From Bacillota bacterium (lineage in GTDB: Bacteria; Bacillota; Clostridia; Christensenellales; SZUA-584), in the NCBI GenBank assembly GCA_023436115.1, contig JAEZKQ010000020.1, positions 1 through 50,795 of the forward strand: 50,795 nt of DNA, in the 5' to 3' direction. The stretch's first letter is position 1, and each line of letters opens with the position of its first letter. The position numbers were made by a program, and so were the translations under genes. The notes beneath the pieces were generated by a model, which searched no databases, was not told the DNA's origin, and saw only the letters and a program-made list of their open reading frames with translations. This document shows, one piece after another, positions 8,653 to 17,356 of this stretch.

Positions 8653-10440
8653 TTACACATATGGCCTCGCAAAGGCATAGATTGGATAGCTGGCGCTTTC
8701 CCATAAATCGCGCACCACTACGCGCCCCCGACTGCTGCTCGCTTCAACGGCTTTTCCATCCCCGATATAGATACCAACGTGATGCACTTCGTTCCATCTG
8801 CCACATCCGGGACAGCTCAGGTTCTGCCAAAAGACCAGATCGCCCGGCTGAAGCTCGCTCCGGCCAACAGCCTTCCCATTGCTGATGCACCATTTTGCCT
8901 GTCCCGCCGCGTTGGTATACATCTTAGCGCCAAGCTCGGGATCAGCCTGATTGATTGCCCAATACGCCAGACCTGAACAATCAAACTTGTTTGGTCCCTT
9001 TGCGCCCATCACATAAGGCGAGCCAAGCTTTGTCAATGCGGCCTTCACCACCTCTGCGCCCTCGGTACCAACCGGCAGGTTGGAAATGATCTCCGTCAGG
9101 TCAGCGCCACCCAGAAGATCAACGCCCAGCAGCTCCGCGTAAAGGGTATAGTAATCAGGGGACATCATTTCGTCCGCGATTTCTATCTGCTCGTCGGTGA
9201 AGCCATAAGCAGCAGCCCCTTCGTCATAAGTCAGGCTGTTGACTCTCACATAGATGATCAGCGTGGTATGTGTGACGGTTTCTTCCTCGCCGTCGTCACC
9301 GATCACCGTTGTTTCCTCCGTCTCCGTATCGGTGCGTGTGGACAGTTCATTCATCTTGTAAAATACGTTTTTCAGTTCGTCCACCTTTTCGGGCGTGATG
9401 GTGATGACCTCCACATTTTCGCCCATGTACTTGACCGCAAATACGGTCAACACATCCGTCCAATTGTTGACGGTTGCGCTGTCACCGTCCACGTCGCCTT
9501 CGTAAACGACTTTGATCTCATCATAAGTGCCGCCCGAAGAGAGAGCATCAATTTTGCCGTCTATCTTCGCCTGAAAATCTGCGCTAATCTCAGTGACAGC
9601 CTGACTTATCGGAATGCCGTCGCCCGCTTCATCCGAAAAGAAAATGCCAAACGCCGAACCGACGATGAGCGCGATGACGGCCACCACAATAATGATAAGG
9701 ACGGCTACCCATCCGCCTGCCGCAATTGCAACAATGAGCGCCTTGACCGTAGCGATAATCGCCTTAACAATCGCTGTTACGGCTTTAGCGGTGGCTTTTG
9801 TCGCGGTGGCGGCCGCCTTGGCCGCCGCGCGTGCAGCCACTTGTGCGGCTTTCGCTGTCGCCTGTGCCGTTTTCTGTGCCGTCCTTGCCGTATGCTGCGC
9901 CGTCTTAACGGCCTTCTGTCCCGATTTTACGGTACTGCGAGCAGCCTTCACCGTTTTTTGCACGGTTTTTACCGTGCCTTTGCCGGTAGCTTTTGCAGTC
10001 TGCGTCGTCTGCCTTGCGGATTGCCCCGTATACCGTGCATTTTGTGCTGCACGACGCGCGCTCTGCGCGGTATGCCGTACACGTTCCTGACCGGCGCGAT
10101 AGGCGTTACTCCCAGATGAAGAAGAGGAACGGCTTTCCGTCCCTCTCTCGAATCCGTGCTGCTTATGCGCTTCCCGAACCTTCCGAGCAAGCTGCTTGCC
10201 GCGATGCTGAACTTCCTGCCCCGTACGATGCACGGTATCGTCGGTAGTACGTTCCAGACGGTTTTCGGCGTATTGCTCCGGTGATTCACTCTGCGGTTGC
10301 TGCCGCTCAGCACTCTCCAGCGCCTTTTCCTTCGCTGAAAACGCCGCGTTTCGAGCAAGCTCCTTGGGAGTGCGCGCCTCAGACGAGAGAATTCGCGGGG
10401 CGCTTCCGGCCTTTTTTATCTTTATATCCTTCATATTCAT
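8653..10440 (-). CDS. ICE NlpC/P60 (C40) peptidoglycan hydrolase with a long Ala/Lys/Thr repeat region
   Basis: This is the cell-wall hydrolase of the conjugation apparatus, which opens peptidoglycan for the transfer channel. Residues about 110-245 are a low-complexity amphipathic region of imperfect heptad/undecad repeats (AQKTAQ, AKAAQVAARAAAKAA). A transmembrane helix follows at about 247-272, then a region of about 200 residues outside the membrane. The C-terminal NlpC/P60 domain has the catalytic Cys in DCSGLAYW (near residue 490) and His in EVHHVGIYIGDG (near 553). The ATG at 10440 has GAGGTG upstream. It is the most promoter-distal gene of the transfer cluster, in line with CD1107-like proteins of Tn1549-type elements. 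Confidence 0.88.
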   Translation of the reverse strand: MNMKDIKIKKAGSAPRILSSEARTPKELARNAAFSAKEKALESAERQQPQSESPEQYAENRLERTTDDTVHRTGQEVQHRGKQLARKVREAHKQHGFERGTESRSSSSSGSNAYRAGQERVRHTAQSARRAAQNARYTGQSARQTTQTAKATGKGTVKTVQKTVKAARSTVKSGQKAVKTAQHTARTAQKTAQATAKAAQVAARAAAKAAATATKATAKAVTAIVKAIIATVKALIVAIAAGGWVAVLIIIVVAVIALIVGSAFGIFFSDEAGDGIPISQAVTEISADFQAKIDGKIDALSSGGTYDEIKVVYEGDVDGDSATVNNWTDVLTVFAVKYMGENVEVITITPEKVDELKNVFYKMNELSTRTDTETEETTVIGDDGEEETVTHTTLIIYVRVNSLTYDEGAAAYGFTDEQIEIADEMMSPDYYTLYAELLGVDLLGGADLTEIISNLPVGTEGAEVVKAALTKLGSPYVMGAKGPNKFDCSGLAYWAINQADPELGAKMYTNAAGQAKWCISNGKAVGRSELQPGDLVFWQNLSCPGCGRWNEVHHVGIYIGDGKAVEASSSRGRVVVRDLWESASYPIYAFARPYV

Positions 10441-10503
10441 AGTCACCTCGATTTGGAAATGGTACAATAATAAAAGCGATGGGATGAAAATGGGGTTCTT
10501 CAT

Positions 10504-11067
10504 ATGCCAAAGAAGACGCTTACAAAACAGCAGAAAAGAGAACAGCGCAAGAAGAAAGCTGCGCAATGGCTGACGACATATAACGGTAGCCATGTAGTCA
10601 AGGCATACCGGAAAAGGTTCAACGTAGGCATCGAATGCGCCCTGCGGGAGCTTGGGGAATTGGGATATGCCTTTACCGATCAGGAAAAGCACAATCTGCT
10701 CGACGGCCACGACGCATTACTCGGGCAAAAGCAGCGGGAGAAGGATCGCGCGCTGCTGGAACTGGCTGGCGATATTATGCTGCATGAGAATACCGATCTT
10801 GATTTCTGTGAAAGCGAGGAAGAAATCCTTGCCGTATTACAGGAATTAGGCGTAACAATGCAAACACAGAAGAAACAAAAACAGGGCTTGCCGAAAAACT
10901 GGAAAGGACATTACTGCAAGATATGCCAGCGGCAACTTGCTAACGAGAGGTTTTCCGGTAAAGGGCATAAGGCGCATATTTGCAAAGCTTGCGCTTCGAG
11001 GCTCAAAGCGGAACGCAGAGCTGCGAATAAAGAGCGGCAACAGAAAAAAGACGAAAACCTTGAATAG
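10504..11067 (+). CDS. Hypothetical protein with a C-terminal Cys-rich (zinc-ribbon-like) motif
   Basis: The 187-aa protein starts with a very basic segment (KKTLTKQQKREQRKKKAA), has a helical central part that includes SHVVKAYRKRFNVGIECAL, and ends with a CKIC-x22-CKAC arrangement that could bind zinc, followed by another basic tail. The basic ends and Cys pairs suggest nucleic-acid binding, but I do not recognise the family. It is transcribed divergently from the C40 hydrolase and ends in a terminator. The ribosome site is weak, so a slightly different start is possible. Confidence 0.65.
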   Translation: MPKKTLTKQQKREQRKKKAAQWLTTYNGSHVVKAYRKRFNVGIECALRELGELGYAFTDQEKHNLLDGHDALLGQKQREKDRALLELAGDIMLHENTDLDFCESEEEILAVLQELGVTMQTQKKQKQGLPKNWKGHYCKICQRQLANERFSGKGHKAHICKACASRLKAERRAANKERQQKKDENLE

Positions 11068-11103
11068 ACACGACGGCTGTATGAAACAACCGCCGTGTTT
11101 TTC
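11068..11103 (+). terminator. Terminator of the plus-strand hypothetical gene
   Basis: ACACGACGGCTGT (11068-11080) pairs with ACAACCGCCGTGT (11086-11098) at 11 of 13 positions and is followed by TTTTTCGC. It begins directly after the stop codon. Confidence 0.7.
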
Positions 11104-11105
11104 GC

Positions 11106-11177
11106 TTACTCCAAAATCTTCTGTATCTTGCCCGGTTTGGTACTCATCAGCCCGCACAATTTCGTAGGCTTCGGGAA
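11106..11177 (-). pseudogene. Remnant of a virB4 3' end (24 codons)
   Basis: The minus strand encodes FPKPTKLCGLMSTKPGKIQ and then KILE-stop. This matches the last 23 residues of VirB4 (FPKHTKLYSLMSTKPGEIQ, then EILG-stop at 13614) at 17 positions, and the DNA is about 75% identical over 72 nt. The fragment abuts the stop of the anti-sigma gene. It shows that the sigma/anti-sigma cassette sits between an old virB4 tail and the current one. Confidence 0.8.
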
Positions 11178-11182
11178 GTGAA

Positions 11183-12631
11183 CTAATCTGTCATTTCTTC
11201 ATACAGTGCTTCATAAGCTTTTGCGTTGGCCTCCGCATGGCTTATTCCTTTTTTGACATATTCATCAGCTAAATCTTTAAGTACCCTGCACAAGCCATCG
11301 TCCCAAGGACTTGCGAAGAACACGATCCTGTATGTGTCGCCAACCGGTTTGAAGGTCAACTGAATTGTCTGCCCGATACCACCGTCAATGATTGTTTTGA
11401 CATATACTTTAACTGTTATTAAGCCGTTAGATTCGTCGATAATCTCCAATATCTCCGCATATCCCTTTTCGACCATGACGCTGGGGGTTATAAGATTATG
11501 GCTAATCTGCTCCAGTCGAAGTTGAACAGCGAGAAACCAAAGCTCGGTATCGTCGTTGCGCTCCATGATATCGCTCATGTCCGGCATTTCGTTGGCAGCA
11601 GACCAAAAACGATAGCATAATTCGGATGCAATGGCTTCAAGCTGTCTGTTGCGCGGAGTGCGAAGCGCTATAAACTGCGCGAGTTCGTCCTCAAGCTGTT
11701 TGAGGCGTTCCTCCCGTTCACTTTCTGTTCTATAATTTGCTTTCTTCACCTGCTCAATCAGTTCACGGATATTGTCAATCCTGTCCTGCTCATATTGCGT
11801 CATTTCCGTTCCCGGAGCCGTCGTCTGATACTTCTCCTTTTCATCCAGAGCGCGCTGTCGCCCAATTAGAAAAGCGTTGTAATGGATGATATTTTCATCC
11901 AGCGTGCCGTCGTCATATTCTGCGCGGTCGTATTGCGAGATATATCCCTTGTAGGCTTCAAAACCGTCACTCTTGATGTCCAGAGAGGTGATATATAAGC
12001 CGTTTATGTTTTCTTCCAGGCGGACGATTACCGTTTCCGTTGCGTAGTATTCTTTGTCGAGAAGGATGTCATAGGTGAGCGTTGCGGTATACCGGAAGCC
12101 CTTTTGCTCGGCTTCTATACTTTTCACGGCAATATTGGCAAGCGCGGGCGTCTTGCCGTCATTGACGAGTTCCGCAGAAGCCGCTTCAAAATGCAGATAA
12201 TATGCGGCCAGCAGGGTATCCTCGTTCAGCGCCCAGTTGTCGCCCGACTTAAACCGCACGCCGACCTTCGATGTTGCGTTGGAAATAAAACCGGACAAAA
12301 CCTCCTGTACGGCCTCTGTGATTCTGTTTTGGATTTCTTCATCCGGCTCAACCGTGGGCGAAAGCGCATAGACGATCTCGTTCACCACCGGAATATTGGC
12401 CGCAAGAGCGGGTCTTGCCACAAACGCGCAGCCGCTTCCGATAATCATGAAAGCCAAAGAAGCGGCAACGATTTTTCCGACCGTAAACTTAAGCCTGGTC
12501 TTCTTCGCGCCCCGTTGTCTAAAAGGCTGCGCATCAAGGCTGTGGAGTACGGCGTTAATTTTATCATCATATCCTGCCGGAACAGGCGGAAACGCCTGCT
12601 CCAGCTTTTCTTTTATTTGAACACTATTCAT
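11183..12631 (-). CDS. Anti-sigma-factor-like membrane protein (482 aa)
   Basis: The N-terminal cytoplasmic region of about 50 residues is followed by one membrane helix at about 52-75 (KIVAASLAFMIIGSGCAFVA) and a large extracellular part that starts like DUF4179 proteins (ANIPVVNEIVYALSP). This is the build of anti-sigma factors encoded next to Clostridia ECF sigma genes. A coiled-coil stretch rich in Glu/Arg lies near residues 280-320. Its ATG overlaps the sigma stop (TAATG), so the two are translationally coupled. It probably holds the sigma factor at the membrane until an envelope signal arrives (inference from family and layout). Confidence 0.75.
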   Translation of the reverse strand: MNSVQIKEKLEQAFPPVPAGYDDKINAVLHSLDAQPFRQRGAKKTRLKFTVGKIVAASLAFMIIGSGCAFVARPALAANIPVVNEIVYALSPTVEPDEEIQNRITEAVQEVLSGFISNATSKVGVRFKSGDNWALNEDTLLAAYYLHFEAASAELVNDGKTPALANIAVKSIEAEQKGFRYTATLTYDILLDKEYYATETVIVRLEENINGLYITSLDIKSDGFEAYKGYISQYDRAEYDDGTLDENIIHYNAFLIGRQRALDEKEKYQTTAPGTEMTQYEQDRIDNIRELIEQVKKANYRTESEREERLKQLEDELAQFIALRTPRNRQLEAIASELCYRFWSAANEMPDMSDIMERNDDTELWFLAVQLRLEQISHNLITPSVMVEKGYAEILEIIDESNGLITVKVYVKTIIDGGIGQTIQLTFKPVGDTYRIVFFASPWDDGLCRVLKDLADEYVKKGISHAEANAKAYEALYEEMTD

Positions 12632-13116
12632 TATGAATCCTCCCGATCTGTCAAAAGGCTTTTTAGCTGCACCCTTGCCCGTGACAGCCTGCTTTTTACC
12701 GTTCCGTCAGGTACATCAAGAATTCGCGCAATCTCTTTGACGCTGTATCCTTCCGTATAGTGCAGGACGATGGCAATACGGTAATCCCCGTTAAGCTGCA
12801 TGATGGCTCGATGCAGGTCAGGGTCGGGGATACGCATCTCGTATCCCAAAAGCATTTCCTCATCCAGATGAACGGCTCTCTTACGTCTCTTTACTACTCG
12901 GTAACATTCATTTTTAAGAATCCGAATAAACCATGCCCTGAAAAATTCCCGGTCTCGCAATTGCGGTAGCTTTTCATAGGCGGTCAGGATCGCATTGCCT
13001 GTCGCGTCTTCGGAGTCTGCTTCATTTCCAAGGATCACAAATGCAACACGAAACATGGTCTGCTTCATTTGCCTGATATGATCACTGAACCATGCTTTGT
13101 CATTGCATTCTATCAT
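12631..13116 (-). CDS. ECF (sigma-70 family) RNA polymerase sigma factor (161 aa)
   Basis: Region 2 (FRVAFVILGNEADSEDATGNAI and FFRAWFIRILKNECYRVVKRR) and region 4 (IVLHYTEGYSVKEIARILDVPDGTVKSRL) are both intact, and the 161-aa length is usual for an ECF sigma. It directs RNA polymerase to its own promoters and is presumably held inactive by the downstream anti-sigma protein. The pair is placed between a virB4 remnant and the current virB4, so it is cargo of the conjugative element rather than core machinery. Confidence 0.9.
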   Translation of the reverse strand: MIECNDKAWFSDHIRQMKQTMFRVAFVILGNEADSEDATGNAILTAYEKLPQLRDREFFRAWFIRILKNECYRVVKRRKRAVHLDEEMLLGYEMRIPDPDLHRAIMQLNGDYRIAIVLHYTEGYSVKEIARILDVPDGTVKSRLSRARVQLKSLLTDREDS

Positions 13117-13613
13117 CGCTTAGACGTATTCCTTTCCATATTTTGATGATCATCTGTTATATAGAGCAGCAAGCAAGCAAAAAGGTTGCATGGATGCTTA
13201 TGATTTCTAAAGATAGAGCCTGTTTTTCAGAATTATATCATATCCGTGTCTTCAAAGGCGAAAGCGGCTACTCCACAAGAGCAGCCGCTTTCTTATCTGA
13301 TTTGTGTACATACAATAATGTTTCATACACCATTCGCTCGAAATTACAAAATAGTTTCATACAAATAAACCCAGACACTGATGTCATATAGAATCGCTGA
13401 ACGACACCAGCGTTTAGGGCAGTCCGTAATTTCCAACAACAGCATACGATAATACTAACAGGAACCGTTTTATATAACTTTATTGTCGTTTTTAACCATA
13501 TAGTATGTGACAATATTATATTTTTATCGGCGTCGCGATTTGTATATGACTTTGTTGTATTTTATGAGACTTTACACTAAAAGTATGAAACTATTTTGTT
13601 ACTATACATGATT
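13117..13613. other. 497-bp A+T-rich gap with one strong hairpin
   Basis: No gene is supported. The clearest structure is a perfect 10-bp stem, GAAAGCGGCT (13260-13269) with AGCCGCTTTC (13283-13292), which may be a terminator separating virB4 transcription from the sigma operon. The segment 13300-13610 is strikingly A+T-rich compared with the G+C-rich transfer genes on either side and probably belongs to the sigma/anti-sigma insertion, including that operon's promoter. Confidence 0.5.
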
Positions 13614-15962
13614 CTACCCCAAAATCTCCTGTATTTCGCCCGGTTTAGTACTCATTAAACTATACAGCTTTGTATGCTTGGGAAAATTATCTACAAAAGG
13701 CACGATGCTGTTGCCGCATTTCAAAAGCCCCTTGCCAAAGCCAACATTGGTGATGTAGGAAAGCTGGTTGTCGCTGATATGCAGCAGCTTCGCCAGCTCA
13801 GCTCTATCGGTCGGGGCCTGGTTCAGCATGACAAGGTATTCGGAGTTGGCCAGCATGGTACGGGCAGTCAGCGATTTCAGGCAGTCCTCGACATTCTGTG
13901 TGATACCCGTCGCAAGCGCGCCGTCCTTGCGGAACTGCTTCCACGATTCCGCGAAAAACACGGAGGACAGCTCGTTGGAGAAGAAAATGTGCATCTCATC
14001 GAGGAAGATATGGGTGCGGACGCCGCGCTCACGGTTCTGCGCCACGCGATTGCGAATGGCGTCGGTCATGACGAGCATACCCGGCATACGAAGCTGCTTG
14101 CCGAGGTCGCGGATGCCGTAGGCGATTAGCCGGTTATGCACGTCCACGTTGGTCTGATGGGCGAACATATTGAGGTTGCCCTGCGACACCATCTCCAGCG
14201 CGAGCGCCAACTCCTTGGCCTGCGGCTCGCTTTGCCGCTTCAGCTCCGCGTGCAGATCCACAAGTGTCGGAGGCTGAATGGTATAGTCACTGGCGAGGTA
14301 CTCGCGGTACACGCTCGTCAGGCAACGGTCAATGATGGACTTATCCACGGCACGGAGCTTGCCCGAGCCGCCCATGAGCTGTTCGAAGAACGACAGTACG
14401 AATTCGCTTTTGGCAATCAGCGGGTTTTCGCTGTCGCCGTACCCCAGCGCCAAATCGAGCGCGTTGATGTGATTAAGCGACGTGGGCGATAAGTTGACCA
14501 CCGCGCCGCCCATAGCCATAACCAGCGAGGCGTATTCATTCTGAGGGTCTCCTATGATAATATCGTCATCCGTGCCGAGCAGAAGGAAGATGATCTCACG
14601 CTTGGCGAAAAAGCTCTTGCCGCTGCCTGACACGCCGAGGATGAAGCCGTTGCCATTGATCAGCAGTTTACGGTTGGCAATGATCAGGTTGTGGCTGATA
14701 GCGTTCATACCGCAGTACGTCCCGCCGATATCCATGATCTCATGAGCACGGAACGGCATGAGCACCGCCATGCTTTCGGTGGTGAGCGTCCGTATGGCGT
14801 TTATCTTCCGGAGGCCGTAGGGCAACACGGTATTCATCCCATCCATCTGCTGGTATTTCAGGACGGAAAGCTGGCACAGATGTTTGCGCGCCACGGACAG
14901 TAGCGCTTCGGTATCGCGGTCAAGCTGCTCCTTGCTGTCAGCAGTATGCACGATAGTCGCCAGCCCAAACATCATACGCTGGTCGCGGGTGGTGAGGTCA
15001 TCCAAGAATTCTTTGGCCTCCTTGCGCTGCTGCTCCATGTCGTAGGGAACAACCGCCGAGAAGTTGTTGTTCTGGTTCTGTTTGCGCTGCCAGTTGGTGA
15101 TGTTGGTCTCAATACCCAGCAGCTTGTTCTCCACCTCGCGCACAGCTTCGTCGGTGGGGATCGGGATTACATCCAGTGAAAAAAACAGATTGCGGTTAAG
15201 CTCACACAGTTCGGATACCAGGCTATCCTTGATGTAGGAAGCATAGTCCTTGAGGAATATCACACGCCCGAACCGGTTGCCCATGACGAAATGATCCTTC
15301 TCGAAGCTGAGCACATCCGGACAGATGGTGTCCTTGAAGCTGTGACCGTGGCGCATCATGTCCCGCAGGTCGATATGGAAGTTTTCCTCCTCGCCTGTCC
15401 GGAAAAAGTCGTGGAAGATGCGCAGCCGCTCAATCGTATCCAACTCCTCGCAGACGGAGGAAAGCTGCGCAAGGTGGGAAGTGAGGTCAGCGCCCACGCG
15501 GTTAAAATAACTGCGCGCTTCGTCGATGTCCTTGGCCACGGTAGACACCGTGATGTAACGCTCCTGCACGATGCTGTTACTCACGTCCGTCACCTTGCCC
15601 ATCAGCATCTCGTTGTACTCGCGCCGGTAGCCGTCGAATTGGTTGCCCTTCATGGGCAGCAGGATGGAGCTCTCGAAAGCCTGCTTGTTGAGCTGCCGGT
15701 TGCAAATGGTAATCTTCGTCGTGGCGTTTGAGTCCAGCGCATTGAGGAACTCGGAATAGTCGAGAAACATGGCCGTCTTGTCGTCTTTACTTGCGATGGC
15801 GTAGTTGATGTCGGAAAATCGCCAGCACTTGGAATACTTATTCCCAACCATCCAGATGCCGTCCGGCCATATCCGTTTAATGGGGATGGTCTGTTGCACG
15901 CTGCGCGGAATGTTGATCCGTTCTCTGTCCTGCATGAAGATGCGGCGTAAAGCCTTAATCAT
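13614..15962 (-). CDS. virB4: VirB4-like conjugation ATPase (782 aa)
   Basis: This is the energy-providing ATPase of the type IV secretion channel. Walker A (GVSGSGKSFFAK) lies near residues 442-453 and Walker B in RTHIFLDEMHIFF; the length fits TcpF/VirB4 proteins of Tn1549-like elements. The start overlaps the end of the PrgI gene by 8 nt, so the two are one operon. The last 23 codons duplicate a remnant at 11106-11177, which means the C-terminus seen here was probably supplied when the sigma cassette inserted. The catalytic core is not affected. Confidence 0.95.
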   Translation of the reverse strand: MIKALRRIFMQDRERINIPRSVQQTIPIKRIWPDGIWMVGNKYSKCWRFSDINYAIASKDDKTAMFLDYSEFLNALDSNATTKITICNRQLNKQAFESSILLPMKGNQFDGYRREYNEMLMGKVTDVSNSIVQERYITVSTVAKDIDEARSYFNRVGADLTSHLAQLSSVCEELDTIERLRIFHDFFRTGEEENFHIDLRDMMRHGHSFKDTICPDVLSFEKDHFVMGNRFGRVIFLKDYASYIKDSLVSELCELNRNLFFSLDVIPIPTDEAVREVENKLLGIETNITNWQRKQNQNNNFSAVVPYDMEQQRKEAKEFLDDLTTRDQRMMFGLATIVHTADSKEQLDRDTEALLSVARKHLCQLSVLKYQQMDGMNTVLPYGLRKINAIRTLTTESMAVLMPFRAHEIMDIGGTYCGMNAISHNLIIANRKLLINGNGFILGVSGSGKSFFAKREIIFLLLGTDDDIIIGDPQNEYASLVMAMGGAVVNLSPTSLNHINALDLALGYGDSENPLIAKSEFVLSFFEQLMGGSGKLRAVDKSIIDRCLTSVYREYLASDYTIQPPTLVDLHAELKRQSEPQAKELALALEMVSQGNLNMFAHQTNVDVHNRLIAYGIRDLGKQLRMPGMLVMTDAIRNRVAQNRERGVRTHIFLDEMHIFFSNELSSVFFAESWKQFRKDGALATGITQNVEDCLKSLTARTMLANSEYLVMLNQAPTDRAELAKLLHISDNQLSYITNVGFGKGLLKCGNSIVPFVDNFPKHTKLYSLMSTKPGEIQEILG

Positions 15963-16308
15963 GATACTTGCCTCCTTTTATGATGGTTTCTTTGAGCGCC
16001 ATATAATAGATGTTCTCGCTCTGGAAAGTCAGGTGCTTTGGCATAAGGAATTCCGATTTGACGTAGGCGGCGATGAATTGCTCCGCGCTCATGCCGTTAT
16101 ACTTTACAAAGCCCATCGCGCCGAACGGCACAGCGCCGAGTATACACAGCCATGACACCGTTTCCGTTCCCAGCGCGTCCCGCAGGCCGAAGTAAACGCC
16201 CACGGCTACGGCGACAGCCAGCAGGGAAAAGACAAGCTGGCGCAGGCTGAGACCGAAGAAAATGGCCTCCTGATAATCGCGTATCTCGCGGTTGATTTTG
16301 ACTTCCAA
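15955..16308 (-). CDS. PrgI-family T4SS membrane protein (117 aa)
   Basis: A small protein with a short cytoplasmic N-terminus (INREIRDYQEAIFFGLSLRQ), two adjacent hydrophobic helices at about residues 25-45 and 55-72, and a C-terminal MPKHLTFQ stretch. This is the VirB3-like PrgI family that always precedes virB4 in Gram-positive conjugation operons. It anchors VirB4 at the membrane. The gene starts the virB4 transcript and is divergent from the AbrB-PIN pair. Confidence 0.88.
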   Translation of the reverse strand: MEVKINREIRDYQEAIFFGLSLRQLVFSLLAVAVAVGVYFGLRDALGTETVSWLCILGAVPFGAMGFVKYNGMSAEQFIAAYVKSEFLMPKHLTFQSENIYYMALKETIIKGGKYHD

Positions 16309-16378
16309 AAAATCTCACTCCTTTTATAAGTGTTTTGTTTACTTTTTCATCTCAAATGGATATACTATAAATAGAAAC

Positions 16379-16394
16379 CTCAAGAACTCTTGAG
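16379..16394. promoter_or_regulatory. Putative operator of the toxin-antitoxin operon
   Basis: CTCAAG (16379-16384) and CTTGAG (16389-16394) are inverted around AACT, just downstream of a TATACTATAAAT promoter-like stretch and 29 bp before the AbrB-type antitoxin start. Autoregulation by the antitoxin would be usual. Confidence 0.45.
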
Positions 16395-16422
16395 ATTTCA
16401 AACGTGGAAGGAGGTTGACGAT

Positions 16423-16683
16423 ATGAACCTTGCGAAGGTATCCGCCAACGGACAGATCACCGTGCCTGTGGAAATACGCAGAGCGTTAAAGCTCAAAGAT
16501 GGCGATAAGCTGTTGTTTTTGCAGCGTGAAAACGGGGAAATCGTCGTGGACAACGCTTCGGCTTCCGCCATCCTCAAAGCGCAAAAAGCGTTTTCGGGCG
16601 TAGCGGAGAAGATGGGCGTCAAGGATGACGCAGACGTGCAGGCGCTGGTGGATGAGGTGCGCTACGGGAAGGATCAGCCATGA
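16423..16683 (+). CDS. AbrB/MazE-type antitoxin (86 aa)
   Basis: The swapped-hairpin DNA-binding motif is clear at residues 1-45 (MNLAKVSANGQITVPVEIRR followed by LKLKDGDKLLF). The C-terminal 40 residues should bind and block the toxin. The ATG at 16423 follows a strong GGAAGGAGG site, and an upstream in-frame ATG lacks one. The stop overlaps the toxin start (ATGA). It probably represses its own promoter at the CTCAAG-N4-CTTGAG palindrome. Confidence 0.9.
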   Translation: MNLAKVSANGQITVPVEIRRALKLKDGDKLLFLQRENGEIVVDNASASAILKAQKAFSGVAEKMGVKDDADVQALVDEVRYGKDQP

Positions 16684-17078
16684 GGATAATGGCCGATACG
16701 AATATCCTGATTTCCGCAATGCTGTGGCCGGGATCGAAGCCCGCCGCGGCTCTGCTTCATGCGGCGAGTAATCACGAGCTGATCCTATGTGACCGGAATC
16801 TGTTTGAGCTTCGGGACGTGCTGCGCAGAAAAGCGCCGCAGGCGCTGCCCGATTTGGAGGTGTTCCTGGCCGAGTTGGCCTTTGAGCTCGTCCCCGCGCC
16901 GGAGCATCCACAAAAGCTCATCCGTGATCCAAAGGATCAGCCGATCCTCAACGCCGCGATACTGGCGGATGTGGACATTATTATTTCCGGCGATAAGCAC
17001 TTTCTGTCGCTCGATTTAGAACGCCCCAAGACTATGACAGCGGCACAGTATTTGGAGCAGATAGCTGATGAAGGATAA
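16680..17078 (+). CDS. PIN-domain ribonuclease toxin (132 aa)
   Basis: The PIN fold signature is present: the first Asp in MADTNILISAMLWPGS, a central acidic residue in DRNLFELRDVL, and the C-terminal acidic pair in DVDIIISGDKHFLSL. PIN toxins cleave RNA, and the AbrB partner upstream neutralises this one. The start overlaps the antitoxin stop by 4 nt. Such pairs stabilise mobile elements; here the pair faces against the transfer operon and lies directly next to its PrgI-VirB4 segment. Confidence 0.9.
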   Translation: MRIMADTNILISAMLWPGSKPAAALLHAASNHELILCDRNLFELRDVLRRKAPQALPDLEVFLAELAFELVPAPEHPQKLIRDPKDQPILNAAILADVDIIISGDKHFLSLDLERPKTMTAAQYLEQIADEG

Positions 17079-17081
17079 GCA

Positions 17082-17276
17082 TTATCTTGACGGCTCATGC
17101 CTGTCTCTGTTCGCCATCCGCTTCTGCTTCTTAGCAATGAGTGCATCCACCCTTCGGCTTTGCTCCAATATCTCCTGATTTTCCGATGTGGGCAGTCCTT
17201 TTTTCATAGCCTCTTCGACAAGCGCGTTCAGTCTGGCTTTTCCGGCTTTCAGCTCTATATCTATATGGGATTTCAT
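17082..17276 (-). CDS. Spo0E-like small protein (64 aa)
   Basis: A 64-residue helical protein whose centre, ARLNALVEEAMKKGL followed by EILEQSRRVDALI, matches the two-helix hairpin of Spo0E-family phosphatases; the usual SQELD signature appears here as SRRVD. Spo0E proteins dephosphorylate Spo0A-P and delay sporulation. The changed signature weakens the case for activity. It is convergent with the PIN toxin gene (3-nt gap). On an ICE it could tie host sporulation to element biology (inference). Confidence 0.6.
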   Translation of the reverse strand: MKSHIDIELKAGKARLNALVEEAMKKGLPTSENQEILEQSRRVDALIAKKQKRMANRDRHEPSR

Positions 17277-17356
17277 GTTTCCTCCTTGATTTGGCGACAG
17301 ACTTTACATTTATGGCAAAACCCCCGAAAATGGAAAGAGAAAGGAGGGATGCCGCT

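Noticed and set aside
9268..10119. Long plus-strand frame of 283 codons opposite the C40 hydrolase gene
   Set aside because: It is antisense to the repetitive, G+C-rich coding region; its Arg/Cys-rich product has no motif and no ribosome site.
13092..13391. Short frames on both strands in the gap before virB4
   Set aside because: Very A+T-rich with no ribosome sites; they cross the strong hairpin at 13260-13292.
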